DNA from: Candidatus Babelota bacterium
Lineage (GTDB): Bacteria; Babelota; Babeliae; Babelales; Vermiphilaceae
Reading direction: 5' to 3'
DNA: 45,277 bases
NCBI GenBank assembly: GCA_029262595.1
Contig: JAJCZB010000047.1
Span: 1 to 45,277 of the forward strand
The notes under the pieces were generated by a model, which made no database searches, was not told the origin of the DNA, and saw only the letters and a list, made by a program, of their open reading frames with translations. The first letter of the stretch is position 1, and each line of letters starts with the position of its first letter. The translations under genes were made by a program, and so were the position numbers. Below are positions 16,322 through 24,091 of the stretch, in pieces.

Positions 16322-16717
16322 TTATAAAGCTGCACCCAAGGAAACTAGATATGATTCTGCATTCTTTTTTCTCAATAGCAGTGCCCACAAGAGAGGTTTT
16401 TTACCTTCAATTGTTCCATTTATATCTGACCCTGCATTAACCGCCTTTTGAATTTTTTCTTTCGAATCAGCAAAAATAGCCTTAAAAAGCTTTTGCTCAC
16501 GATAAATTAATTTTGAAATATTAATTGTAATGCAAGACTTAGTATAAGGGTCAACTGCATACTCAATATGCAATGACAGATTATTGCTTTTTGCTCTGAC
16601 TAGGACTGATTGCATGCTTTTATTAACAACCCTAATGAATTGATGTTCATCTTTTGCAACTATTAAGGCAAAAAATCCAATCAGAGCAACAAAGCAAATA
16701 TTATAAAGTCGCGCCAT
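16322..16717 (-). CDS. Secreted ankyrin-repeat protein 2
   Basis: A 131-aa protein if it starts at the ATG at 16717, which overlaps the end of the upstream ankyrin gene by 17 bases; longer starts would lie deep inside that gene. MARLYNICFVALIGFFALIVA is the signal peptide. Next comes IRVVNKSMQSVLVRA, the shared N-terminal pattern. Its C-terminal 50 residues form about one and a half ankyrin repeats (KLFKAIFADSKEKIQKAV, then GSDINGTIEGKKPLLWAL) and end LVSLGAAL. It is a tandem paralogue of the gene before it. Confidence 0.75.
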   Translation of the reverse strand: MARLYNICFVALIGFFALIVAKDEHQFIRVVNKSMQSVLVRAKSNNLSLHIEYAVDPYTKSCITINISKLIYREQKLFKAIFADSKEKIQKAVNAGSDINGTIEGKKPLLWALLLRKKNAESYLVSLGAAL

Positions 16718-17108
16718 ATCGAACCAAATATTTTGCAACTGCTGCATGCTTGAATAAAACGGCCCAAGCAAGCGGTTTTTTGCCTTTAATTTTACCATTT
16801 ACCTTAGCGCCAGCTCTTATCGCTAATACTATTTTCTTCGGTGAATTTTTGATAATTGCCTTTAAAAGAGCTTTTTCTGGAAATCTCAGTTTGCTGTTCT
16901 TTAAAGTCGATTTAGCTTCAAGAGATATTTTAGAATGAGTTCGAGCAGGAACATTATGATCAATTTTTAAATCAGCACTATTAGTTGCAATATGCATGTG
17001 ATGATCGCTATCATTTTCAACTTCCACACTGCGATACTCACCAAAAACAAATAGAGATGCCCCTATAAAAGATAGTAATGACAACTTAGAAAAAGAATTG
17101 AAATTCAT
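16701..17108 (-). CDS. Secreted ankyrin-repeat protein 1, first gene of operon
   Basis: A 135-aa protein with signal peptide MNFNSFSKLSLLSFIGASLFVFG and an AGGGGTTTAAA leader. The mature N-terminus SVEVENDSDHHMHIAT carries the operon's shared motif. The C-terminus holds one to two ankyrin repeats (LLKAIIKNSPKKIVLAI, then GAKVNGKIKGKKPLAWAV) ending LVRYGATL. Ankyrin proteins of intracellular bacteria commonly bind host proteins, so this operon may encode effectors. No promoter is obvious between 17109 and 17257. Confidence 0.78.
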   Translation of the reverse strand: MNFNSFSKLSLLSFIGASLFVFGEYRSVEVENDSDHHMHIATNSADLKIDHNVPARTHSKISLEAKSTLKNSKLRFPEKALLKAIIKNSPKKIVLAIRAGAKVNGKIKGKKPLAWAVLFKHAAVAKYLVRYGATL

Positions 17109-17257
17109 TTTAAACCCCTATATTTATTAACAAATAGAAAACATATACCTTTATAGTACCATACCTAAAACCCTTTGCAACAGCCCCTACAATAGAGTCT
17201 ACCTACCCCATTATTTATATCTTTTTATGATAAAATAAAGGTACGAAAGGAGAATAT

Positions 17258-17953
17258 ATGCCAAATCAGTCAAAAATACTGCCTCAAAAGCCCAAAAAAT
17301 CCTCGGATAGCCCCTCTAATGAGATCACAATAGATTCCCTTATACAGCAAAGAATTCAGGCCTGGAAGGAGAAAAGCATAAAAGATCAGACCGGAATAGA
17401 CCTCAAGGCTATTCAGCATGCAGAGGCTGAAAACACTTTCTGCACACAACATGATCTTTCCAGTGATATAGATCCGAAAACTCACTCAAAAAGCGATGTA
17501 ATAAATTCTCTCTATTTCGCTATCTCTGGCTCTGGAAATGAGGCTTATACTAACCGATTTGTAGGTGAAGTATCAGCTGCGATGATAACTAATCAGGATG
17601 AGAAAGGGGCAACTGCAGCTCTCAATAGCTTGCTGGGAGGGATGGTAAGCATGAGCCCACAAGACGCTTTTGAGGCTCAGTTATGTGCAAAGCTCATGGT
17701 TCTTCAATCAAAAGCTATGCATTTCATGAATAAAGCAACCAATCAAACCGATCGCAAGCATATTGATAACAACATCAACAATGCTACTAAGTGCATGCGC
17801 CTTCATAATGATACACTCGAAACCCTAAACCGCCACAGACGAAACGGAGAGCAGCGAGTAAAGGTTGTGCATCAATATGTTCAGGTGAATGAAGGTGGAC
17901 AAGCTGTAGTAACAGGAGAAGCACCCCGGGGTGGGGGTAAGCAAAAAAAGTGA
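17258..17953 (+). CDS. Mobile-element protein of unknown function
   Basis: A 231-aa cytosolic protein with a good AAAGGAG site. The N-terminus is Lys/Ser-rich. The middle is helical (AALNSLLGGMVSMSPQDAFE, then AQLCAKLMVLQSKAM) and the C-terminus has LETLNRHRRNGEQRVKVVH then VNEGGQAVV. The latter pattern is familiar from conserved hypothetical proteins of Rickettsiales-type prophages and plasmids. It is followed after 11 bases by the HGGxTGP gene, a pairing also typical of those elements. The molecular role is unknown. Confidence 0.75.
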   Translation: MPNQSKILPQKPKKSSDSPSNEITIDSLIQQRIQAWKEKSIKDQTGIDLKAIQHAEAENTFCTQHDLSSDIDPKTHSKSDVINSLYFAISGSGNEAYTNRFVGEVSAAMITNQDEKGATAALNSLLGGMVSMSPQDAFEAQLCAKLMVLQSKAMHFMNKATNQTDRKHIDNNINNATKCMRLHNDTLETLNRHRRNGEQRVKVVHQYVQVNEGGQAVVTGEAPRGGGKQKK

Positions 17954-17964
17954 GGATGTAACCC

Positions 17965-18228
17965 ATGCCAATAAATTCAAAAGTTGCTCTTTGTGGAGCA
18001 AAAGCAAGACAAAGAAATGGATTACCATGTAGGCAGCCGGCTATGAAAAATGGACGCTGTCGCATGCATGGTGGAAAGTGCACCGGACCAAAGACAAGAG
18101 AAGGAAAACTGCGTAGTTCACAGGCAAATCTCAAACACGGTTATTATACACAGGCGAGCATATCTGAAAGAAAACGCATGCAAGAGATCATGAAATGGCG
18201 GCATGAGCTTACTGAAATCGAAAAATAA
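17965..18228 (+). CDS. HGGxTGP-motif protein
   Basis: An 87-aa basic protein. It has a possible zinc-binding N-terminus (LCGAKARQRNGLPCR, then GRCRMHGG) and the hallmark HGGKCTGPKTREGK followed by NLKHGYYTQ. Proteins with this HGG.(S/C)TGP motif are common small genes of prophages and integrated plasmids; their role is not established. It is coupled to the gene before it. Confidence 0.8.
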   Translation: MPINSKVALCGAKARQRNGLPCRQPAMKNGRCRMHGGKCTGPKTREGKLRSSQANLKHGYYTQASISERKRMQEIMKWRHELTEIEK

Positions 18229-18296
18229 GCAATGTTAACATGACATCACAAAATGGGGCAAGCAAAGAGAACTCGTCAAAGCAAACCCCATTATTG

Positions 18297-19649
18297 TTAA
18301 GAATAAGACGACTCCGAGGGCTTTAGAGTCTTAATAAATTGAATCAACTCAAGCTTCACATCATGATCAAGCGTAGAGCAATCAACCGTTCTACTTTTCA
18401 TGTAAACCTTATGCGTCTTGCTTCCTTTAACTCTTTCGAAAAATAATCCTTCTAATGGGCCAAGCTTTATGCGACTAAATAGTTTTGCAACACTTGCCTT
18501 GCTTACACTTTTTGAATCGACATGTTCTCTTATTGGAGCATCACACAATGCTTTAATAAAAAGATAAGGTTCTGACTTCGAATCAAAATCATCAACAGTA
18601 CGCTCCCAATCAGCCCCACTTCCATCCCATTTAACTTTTACAACAACGACCATGCCATCCACTCGTAGGCCAATAAGTTTCAGCCTTTCTGATTCAGATG
18701 CCAGATCCAAGTCGGGCTCTGTTTCCATCTTTCCACCCTGCGATTCTTGCCCAAGAATTATCTCATTCAATAGCAATTCTAAATGCTGAAAAAATATCTC
18801 TCGTTTATAAAGTACCACACCTTGATACTCTCTTTTTTTGATCAAGCTCACTTCATACCGGTGCACCCCAAAGCCCAATACGCGATTTGACATATTTGCT
18901 GCTGCATAACGAGCACTATTGGTGTCATCTTTTCTGTTTAATGCTTCATAACTGGGATGCTTGGGACTGTGTTTTTGAAAAAAAGAAGCTGGCGTAGACC
19001 AAGCATGCTCCAATAGAACGAGCTTATCCCAAGATACCCATGCCTGTGGTTCATACCACTTTCGAAGCAAATCTTTTAAATGGTAATAATTTGGAGAAAA
19101 TAAAATCTCTCCCAAGTAAGTTATCTCCTTCTCCCTCCGCTCTCCCGTTTGAGCATCAATATGAACATTTTGAATAGTGGACCCTATTTTCGCATATTTC
19201 TGAACAATATCACTTCGCCCAAGCAACAGTAATTGACTTAGTAGATCGCAGATCTTCTCATGAGCATCCTCTATATATGTAGGCATTCCCGATGAGCGTC
19301 TTTTTTTAAGTATGTCCCCAATCGATTTCACGCGTTCTTTTATATCAGTATGCTTAATCAGGCCTTCTTTTTGCAAATCTGCTTTGATGCTCTTAAATGC
19401 ACTTTCAACTTCATCCGGCACTTTTGATTCGCACTTTTTATATTCGTCATCGTGAGCCGCTCTTTCCGCTGTCCATCGTTTTACGAAAACCTCAAACGCT
19501 GGCGATTTTTTAATGAGAGGAACAATACACGTAGCTAGGATTCGAAAGAATTCAAAAATTGATTTGCCTTCAATGGCAGCATCATCAACATAATCCCCTA
19601 ATATTTTATATTTGCCCTTCAATCTCTGCGAATAGGATCTTTTTGTCAT
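18297..19649 (-). CDS. Unknown 450-aa protein of the mobile element
   Basis: The only minus-strand gene of the element. The product is cytosolic, charged and largely helical to about residue 200, with a beta-containing middle (RVDGMVVVVKVKWDGSG). The C-terminus could be a winged helix (KASVAKLFSRIKLGPLEG, then KTHKVYMKSRTVD). I recognise no family. It diverges from the replication genes across a 330-base region with operator-like repeats, a layout typical of an element-encoded regulator or of a cargo gene such as a defence protein. Neither can be decided from the sequence. Confidence 0.65.
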   Translation of the reverse strand: MTKRSYSQRLKGKYKILGDYVDDAAIEGKSIFEFFRILATCIVPLIKKSPAFEVFVKRWTAERAAHDDEYKKCESKVPDEVESAFKSIKADLQKEGLIKHTDIKERVKSIGDILKKRRSSGMPTYIEDAHEKICDLLSQLLLLGRSDIVQKYAKIGSTIQNVHIDAQTGERREKEITYLGEILFSPNYYHLKDLLRKWYEPQAWVSWDKLVLLEHAWSTPASFFQKHSPKHPSYEALNRKDDTNSARYAAANMSNRVLGFGVHRYEVSLIKKREYQGVVLYKREIFFQHLELLLNEIILGQESQGGKMETEPDLDLASESERLKLIGLRVDGMVVVVKVKWDGSGADWERTVDDFDSKSEPYLFIKALCDAPIREHVDSKSVSKASVAKLFSRIKLGPLEGLFFERVKGSKTHKVYMKSRTVDCSTLDHDVKLELIQFIKTLKPSESSYS

Positions 19650-19980
19650 TTCCGGATGCCTTCTTAGATGTTTTCAATTTCGTAACTGCACCAAAGGTTA
19701 CCAGCGCACTAAAAAAAGTGAATAAATAAACCATTTCCCAGAGCCGACTGGGAAATTTTCCCACTTTTCCCACTGTAACGACAATACCACAGCATCCCCA
19801 TACATTGATCCGCATGGAAAAAAGCAAACCAGTGCTGAAGCACGAAAAGAATAACGATTTTTACCTGAAGAATTTTTTTCTGCTGCTGTATCGCATAAAA
19901 AAACGCAGCAAAAAAGAGAAGCTGATACCTAAATAACACTAAAAAAAGGCCGGAGTAAAGCCGACCCTAAGGAAGAAACG
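19650..19980. promoter_or_regulatory. Divergent control region of the mobile element
   Basis: There is no gene in these 331 bases. The notable part is 19749-19773. There TGGGAAA and TTTTCCCA form a near-palindrome and TTTTCCCAC occurs twice in direct repeat. This could be an operator or a short iteron set. A GGAAG ribosome-binding site for the next gene lies at the right end. Confidence 0.4.
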
Positions 19981-20271
19981 ATGTCATATAATAACAGATT
20001 CGTTCAAAAACGAGAAGACACACCCTTCAACAACTTTGTATACCTCACTGCCCTTAAAACTAATTTTCAGCCGATTGAATATGGCAACGGATACAAACTT
20101 CGCTGCCCTGCCCATGATGATACTAGTCCAAGCCTGAGCGCCTCCGAAGGTGACGATGGAAGAGTCCTGCTATACTGCTTTGCAAATTGCACCTACAAAG
20201 ATATTTGCGCGGCCCTTCAGATAAGCCCAAGGGATCTCTTTCCTCCAAAGAAAGGGGTACGACGTGGATAA
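19981..20271 (+). CDS. CHC2-type primase zinc finger protein
   Basis: A 96-aa protein with the metal-binding set Cys42-x2-His45 (RCPAHDDTSPSL) and Cys66-x3-Cys70 (LLYCFANC), as in the zinc finger that opens DnaG-like primases. In most primases this finger is fused to the TOPRIM domain; here it is a separate gene. It overlaps the TOPRIM/helicase gene by eight bases. The two products very likely work together to prime replication of the element. Confidence 0.85.
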   Translation: MSYNNRFVQKREDTPFNNFVYLTALKTNFQPIEYGNGYKLRCPAHDDTSPSLSASEGDDGRVLLYCFANCTYKDICAALQISPRDLFPPKKGVRRG

Positions 20272-21742
20272 AAAGATTTATAATTATCGCGATGAAAATG
20301 GAGTGATTCTATATTCAAAAATCAGAGAGGTATCCGCCACGGATATCTCTCACAAAAAGTTTTATTGGCAAAGCTATAAGGATGGAAAGACTGTATACAA
20401 CTCGAACGGCTCAAGAAAAGTTCTGTATCAACTACCCTTACTATACAAGGCAATTGATGCTGGTGTACCAATATACCTCGTTGAAGGCGAAAAAGATTGT
20501 GACACATTAGGATCTCACTTAGTTCTTGCCACTACTACTCCAGTTACAAAACGATGGGATGACAGCTTTACCCAATCTCTTGCAGGTGCTGATGTCATTG
20601 TACTTTATGATAACGACGAAGCAGGCCTACAGCGTAGAGATTTAATTTGTAAAAAACTCTATAGAAAGGTTAAGCGCCTTCGTGTGGTTGATCTTCCTGG
20701 CCTTGAATATCGTGATTCACATGGCTTGGATGTTACTGATTGGCTCGAGATGGGAAATACAATAGAGCAATTGAAAGGTATCGTAGAACAAACCCCTGAT
20801 TACCAACCAGAACAGAGCGAGCCTGAATCAGATTCAAGCCAAAACTTTTGTACTGTCTCATTAGATGAGCTTTTAAATTTAGAGCTACCAGAACGCGAGA
20901 TGCTTCTTGATCCCTTCCTGCCGAGCCAAGGGCTCGTGCTACTTGTCGCTAAGCGAGGGGTGGGAAAAACACACGTTGCCCTAGGTATAGCCTATGCCGT
21001 CGCAAGCGGTAGCACCTTTTTACGATGGTCTGCACCCGCAGCCAAAAAAGTACTCTATATTGATGGAGAAATGCCCGCTGTACTAATGAAAGAACGGCTA
21101 CTTATGATCACCGCCATGAGCGAAAAAAAACCTAATACCGACTTTCTTCAATTACTTACACCCGACCTTCAATCAAAAACCATGCCAGACTTATCGGACA
21201 AAAAAGGCAGAGAAAGTATTGAGCCGTTAATAGCAGATGTTGATTTAATTATTATCGATAACATTTCCTGCCTATTTAGAAATGGCAGCGAGAATGAGTC
21301 TGAAAGCTGGCAAGAAGCGCAAGAATGGGCGCTCGATCTTCGTAGACGCGGAAAATCTGTTTTGTTTGTACATCACGCAGGTAAAAGTGGCAAACAACGA
21401 GGCACAAGCAAACGAGAAGACATTCTGGATTCAGTTATACTTTTAAAACATGCTGATGATTACAAAGCTGAAGAAGGCGCTCATTTTGAAATCATATTTG
21501 ATAAGTCACGCCACTTTTCAGGAGAAGATGCAAAATCATTTCAAGCTCATTTACAATCATATGGCAATACATACCGATGGGAACTCTCTGATGCACCCCA
21601 AGAAAAAGAGCTGCATGAAATAGCACGACTCAAAAATAATGGGTACACCATTAAAGAAATTATGGAGCGAACTCAATTAACAAAAGCGCAAGTGGAATAC
21701 CGCACAGCAAATGCAAAAGAAAAAGGGCTTATCAACAAATAA
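20264..21742 (+). CDS. TOPRIM primase fused to RecA-like helicase
   Basis: A 492-aa replication protein. The TOPRIM part (about 60-165) has the acidic motifs IYLVEGEKDCDTL and VIVLYDNDEAGL. The RepA/AAA_25-type ATPase (about 205-400) has Walker A KRGVGKTHVAL near 235, Walker B VDLIIIDNIS near 330 and FVHHAGKSGKQRG. The C-terminus is a helix-turn-helix (GYTIKEIMERTQLTKAQVEY). This combination is typical of plasmids, phages and satellites. The product should unwind and prime the element's DNA together with the zinc finger protein. Confidence 0.88.
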   Translation: MDKKIYNYRDENGVILYSKIREVSATDISHKKFYWQSYKDGKTVYNSNGSRKVLYQLPLLYKAIDAGVPIYLVEGEKDCDTLGSHLVLATTTPVTKRWDDSFTQSLAGADVIVLYDNDEAGLQRRDLICKKLYRKVKRLRVVDLPGLEYRDSHGLDVTDWLEMGNTIEQLKGIVEQTPDYQPEQSEPESDSSQNFCTVSLDELLNLELPEREMLLDPFLPSQGLVLLVAKRGVGKTHVALGIAYAVASGSTFLRWSAPAAKKVLYIDGEMPAVLMKERLLMITAMSEKKPNTDFLQLLTPDLQSKTMPDLSDKKGRESIEPLIADVDLIIIDNISCLFRNGSENESESWQEAQEWALDLRRRGKSVLFVHHAGKSGKQRGTSKREDILDSVILLKHADDYKAEEGAHFEIIFDKSRHFSGEDAKSFQAHLQSYGNTYRWELSDAPQEKELHEIARLKNNGYTIKEIMERTQLTKAQVEYRTANAKEKGLINK

Positions 21743-21750
21743 CGATTCTT

Positions 21751-21791
21751 TTCTTAATTTCTTACTACCTAGGGGAATCAGAAATTAAGAA
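21751..21791. repeat. 12-base inverted repeat before the recombinase pair
   Basis: TTCTTAATTTCT (21751-21762) and AGAAATTAAGAA (21780-21791) are perfect complements around a 17-base loop. No T-run follows directly. It may be a transcription end for the replication genes or a binding site of the MerR-like protein. Confidence 0.55.
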
Positions 21792-21858
21792 ATCAGAAAA
21801 ACCCTGTAAAATAGATCACTTTGTTAATGTTTGGTAAACTAGAAAATGAAAGGTTCAT

Positions 21859-22044
21859 ATGAATAAAATAATCGATTACTTCACAATACAACAAGCAGCA
21901 GACTTTCTTGGAGTAGCGCCAAACACCCTGCGCAATTGGGAAAGATACAATAAAATTACTCCCTACCGAAATCCATTAAATCGCTACCGCCTCTACAAAA
22001 AAGAAGATCTTGAAAAACTCCTCAATAACATCCAGCCTGCGTAA
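21859..22044 (+). CDS. MerR-like HTH protein, recombinase partner
   Basis: A 61-aa protein that is one winged helix-turn-helix: FTIQQAADFLGVAPNTLRNW, then ERYNKITPYRNPLNRYRLY, then KKEDLEKLL. It matches the DNA-binding domain that in IS607-type transposases is fused to a serine recombinase; here it is a separate gene two bases before the recombinase. It probably acts as excisionase or as the site-recognition partner. A GAAAGG site precedes the ATG. A remnant of a similar gene is at 29-163. Confidence 0.85.
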   Translation: MNKIIDYFTIQQAADFLGVAPNTLRNWERYNKITPYRNPLNRYRLYKKEDLEKLLNNIQPA

Positions 22045-22046
22045 AA

Positions 22047-23519
22047 ATGAAAGCTATTATCTTTGCCCGCGTATCAAGTAAGGACCAGGAGGAAGGCCAG
22101 AGCATCCCTAGTCAGGTCCGCCGTTTAACTGAATACGCTCTTAAAAAAAATTTCTCTATCGAACAAACATTTCAAGTCACTGAGTCTTCGAGTAAAGATA
22201 CTCGGAAACAATTTGATCAGATTATGGCCTTTGTTAAAAAATCAAAGCAATCCTATGCATTGATCATCGATACTATTGACAGACTACAGCGTAGTTTTCG
22301 TGAAACACCCCTTCTTGATGAGTTTAGAAAACAGGGAAAACTAGAGCTCCATTTTCTGCGTGAAGGCCTCATTGTTAACCAGCAATCAAATAGCGCACAG
22401 CTTTTGCAGTGGGATGTTGGGGTGCTCTTTGCATCCAGCTATGTTCGTCAGTTAAGCGATAACGTTAAACGAAGCCAAGAGCAGTGCATCAAAAATGGTC
22501 AGTGGGTGTTCTCTCGTCCACCCTATGGATACAAAAACGTCACACTTCCAACAAGTCAAAAGGATATTCATATCAATCAGGAGCAAGCTCCTTTTGTTGT
22601 AAAAATGTTTGAGCTGTATGCCCAGGGAAATAACTCATTTAATACTATAACCTTAAAAATGCGCGAAGCCGGATTTCCTAGAACCGCGCGGGGAAAATCT
22701 ATCACAGTCAGAACTGTTGAGCTTATACTCAATAACCCATTCTATATGGGGCTCATGCGCATCAAAGGCGAGCTCCACCCCCACAAGTATGCACCCCTTA
22801 TATCAGAAGCACTTTTTAACCGGGTGCAAAAAATAATGCATAAGCGCCACAAATCCCCCGTACAATACGCTGGCAAACCAATCCTATTACGAGGATTAGT
22901 AAGCTGTAAAAACTGCCAAGGAGCAGTATCTGGTTATATTAAAAAAGAAAAGTATGTGTACTACAGTTGTCACAATTCAAAACGTATTTGTGTTAAAAAG
23001 AATGTGAAAGAAGAAAAGCTGTTAGAGCCAATTTATTCGGCTTTAGATAATCTCTCATTGAATGACGAGCAAATTGCAAAAGTAGCACGGTATGTTGAAC
23101 GACATGAAAAAGAAGAGCGAGCAGAAATAGAAAAGATGCATCGAGAAGCTAAAGAAAAACTTCAAGTCACTAAAGAGCGCATTTCAAAACTGATAGATAT
23201 GCATGTAGATGGACAAATTGATGCCGACACATATCGACTCAAATTAGAAGAATATAAGCGCATGCAACAAGATCTCATAGTAGAGCTAGAATCATATAAC
23301 GGAAATGAACAAGATGAGATAATAGCGGCCCAAGAAGCATTAGCATTAATGAAAGAAGCCAAGGAGCATTTCCTTAGTTCGAATTTAGATGAAAAACAGC
23401 AACTTTTGGGATTCTTTTTTTCGAACTTACAACTCGATCGCGAAAACCTCGTTCCAGAGGTGCGAGAGCCATTCAAAACTATTGCCACCGTGCATGATCA
23501 ACACGAATGGCGGGGCTGA
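22047..23519 (+). CDS. Large serine recombinase (integrase)
   Basis: A 490-aa protein. The catalytic domain (1-150) has IIFARVSSKDQEEGQSIPSQ with the nucleophile at Ser10. Then come a recombinase domain (about 155-265, PPYGYKN, then NNPFYMGLM), a zinc ribbon (Cys287-x2-Cys290, then a second pair about 308-318) and a long coiled coil (about 345-420). It will catalyse integration and excision through 2-base-staggered serine chemistry. The last four codons and the stop lie within the 3' end of the tRNA-Asp gene on the opposite strand. The gene's end is thus created by, or survives, integration at that site. Confidence 0.92.
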   Translation: MKAIIFARVSSKDQEEGQSIPSQVRRLTEYALKKNFSIEQTFQVTESSSKDTRKQFDQIMAFVKKSKQSYALIIDTIDRLQRSFRETPLLDEFRKQGKLELHFLREGLIVNQQSNSAQLLQWDVGVLFASSYVRQLSDNVKRSQEQCIKNGQWVFSRPPYGYKNVTLPTSQKDIHINQEQAPFVVKMFELYAQGNNSFNTITLKMREAGFPRTARGKSITVRTVELILNNPFYMGLMRIKGELHPHKYAPLISEALFNRVQKIMHKRHKSPVQYAGKPILLRGLVSCKNCQGAVSGYIKKEKYVYYSCHNSKRICVKKNVKEEKLLEPIYSALDNLSLNDEQIAKVARYVERHEKEERAEIEKMHREAKEKLQVTKERISKLIDMHVDGQIDADTYRLKLEEYKRMQQDLIVELESYNGNEQDEIIAAQEALALMKEAKEHFLSSNLDEKQQLLGFFFSNLQLDRENLVPEVREPFKTIATVHDQHEWRG

Positions 23520-23585
23520 CGAGACTTGAACTCGCGGCCTTCCGCGTGACAGGCGGACGCTCTAACCAAACTGAGCTACAGCCCC
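23508..23585 (-). tRNA. tRNA-Asp (GTC)
   Basis: The acceptor stem GGGGCTG/CAGCCCC, the anticodon loop CTGTCAC (GTC), the T-arm with TTCAAG and an encoded CCA are all present. Its 3' end overlaps the recombinase gene on the other strand and probably served as the attachment site. Confidence 0.93.
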
Positions 23586-23615
23586 ATAATTTTTCACCGG
23601 TTTCATCCTTCTAAA

Positions 23616-23632
23616 AGCTCAGGACGAACGGC
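23616..23632. repeat. Half copy of the GCTCAGG.CGAACGG dispersed repeat
   Basis: AGCTCAGGACGAACGGC matches the second half of the REP-like sequence at 37715-37738. Confidence 0.5.
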
Positions 23633-23707
23633 AAATAAGATGGGAAAATTTTTCAAAGTCGACCAATGTAAAAAATTGGCCTGCCATACGAAGCTTTATG
23701 CGAAGTA

Positions 23708-23727
23708 TGGCTCCCCGGGCAGGACTC
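23708..23727 (-). repeat. Duplicate of the tRNA-Asn 3' end
   Basis: Twenty bases are identical to 23797-23816, the CCA end and part of the T-arm of tRNA-Asn. The sequence then changes abruptly into a REP-like element at 23727. At 23769-23790 a decayed copy of the tRNA 5' end follows (CTACTGAGGATTAT). This looks like a second tRNA-Asn whose body was replaced. Confidence 0.75.
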
Positions 23728-23762
23728 CCTTCGATACGCGATATCGCGCACTCAGGATAAAC
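23727..23762. repeat. REP-like element inside a tRNA-Asn relic
   Basis: CCCTTCGATACGCG, then GCACTCAGGATAAAC, is a variant of the CCCTTCGACACGCTCAGGGCGAAC family at 37.6 kb and 45.18 kb. It contains the small palindrome CGCGATATCGCG. Confidence 0.6.
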
Positions 23763-23796
23763 TTCTCGTCCTACTGAGGATTATATTTCAAAGTCA

Positions 23797-23872
23797 TGGC
23801 TCCCCGGGCAGGACTCGAACCTGCGACCTAACGATTAACAGTCGTTTGCTCTACCAACTGAGCTACCGAGGA
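23797..23872 (-). tRNA. tRNA-Asn (GTT)
   Basis: The acceptor stem TCCTCGG/CCGGGGA, the anticodon loop CTGTTAA (GTT), a standard T-arm and CCA are present. It is the intact member among broken copies on both sides. Confidence 0.93.
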
Positions 23873-23946
23873 CTATCTATTTCAAATAACTCTCGGAGCG
23901 AAGTTGCCAACTGCCGTGTGCGCCGAAGCTTCACAGCGAAGGCGTA

Positions 23947-23962
23947 AGCTACCGAGGACTAT
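23947..23962 (-). repeat. Duplicate of the tRNA-Asn 5' end
   Basis: Sixteen bases (AGCTACCGAGGACTAT) are identical to 23861-23876, covering the first 12 bases of tRNA-Asn and its 5' flank. The rest of a tRNA is missing; CGAAGC-rich spacer sequence lies in its place. Confidence 0.7.
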
Positions 23963-23990
23963 AATTTCAAAATCACTAAATTGAGGAACT

Positions 23991-24039
23991 TGTCCGTTTG
24001 CGTTCATTTTCACTATGCTCAAATGAACTACCTCGGACA
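23991..24039. repeat. Hairpin in the Asn-Val tRNA spacer
   Basis: TGTCCG/CGGACA and GTTCATTT/AAATGAAC form nested arms. Next to it CAGTCTTCGC (24038-24047) pairs with GCGAAGACTG (24084-24093). The segment AAGCCAGACGAAGCT at 24061-24075 recurs at 40999-41013, again just 3' of a tRNA. Confidence 0.6.
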
Positions 24040-24091
24040 GTCTTCGCAATTTGTTGGCGAAAGCCAGACGAAGCTGCCTCGCAGCGAAGAC

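Larger units (their letters stand above)
17110..23510. mobile_element. Integrated element with serine recombinase next to tRNA-Asp
   Basis: Seven genes of plasmid/phage type lie between the secreted operon and tRNA-Asp: two virion or plasmid-like small genes, an unknown 450-aa gene, a zinc-finger plus primase-helicase pair, a MerR-like HTH and a large serine recombinase. The right border is set by the recombinase ending inside tRNA-Asp. The left border is only a guess; I found no long copy of the tRNA 3' end there, which is compatible with the short cores of serine integrases. No capsid, terminase large subunit or conjugation gene is present, so it may be a satellite or plasmid-like element. 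Confidence 0.7.

Noticed and set aside
17184-17192. Possible left attachment site: ACAGCCCCT resembles ACAGCCCCA at the 5' end of tRNA-Asp
   Set aside because: It is only eight to nine bases and matches the wrong end of the tRNA (5' instead of 3'). Chance similarity is likely.
21859-23519. Complete IS607-type insertion sequence
   Set aside because: The MerR-like HTH and recombinase are separate genes, the recombinase is of the large type with a zinc ribbon and coiled coil, and no tnpB gene is present.
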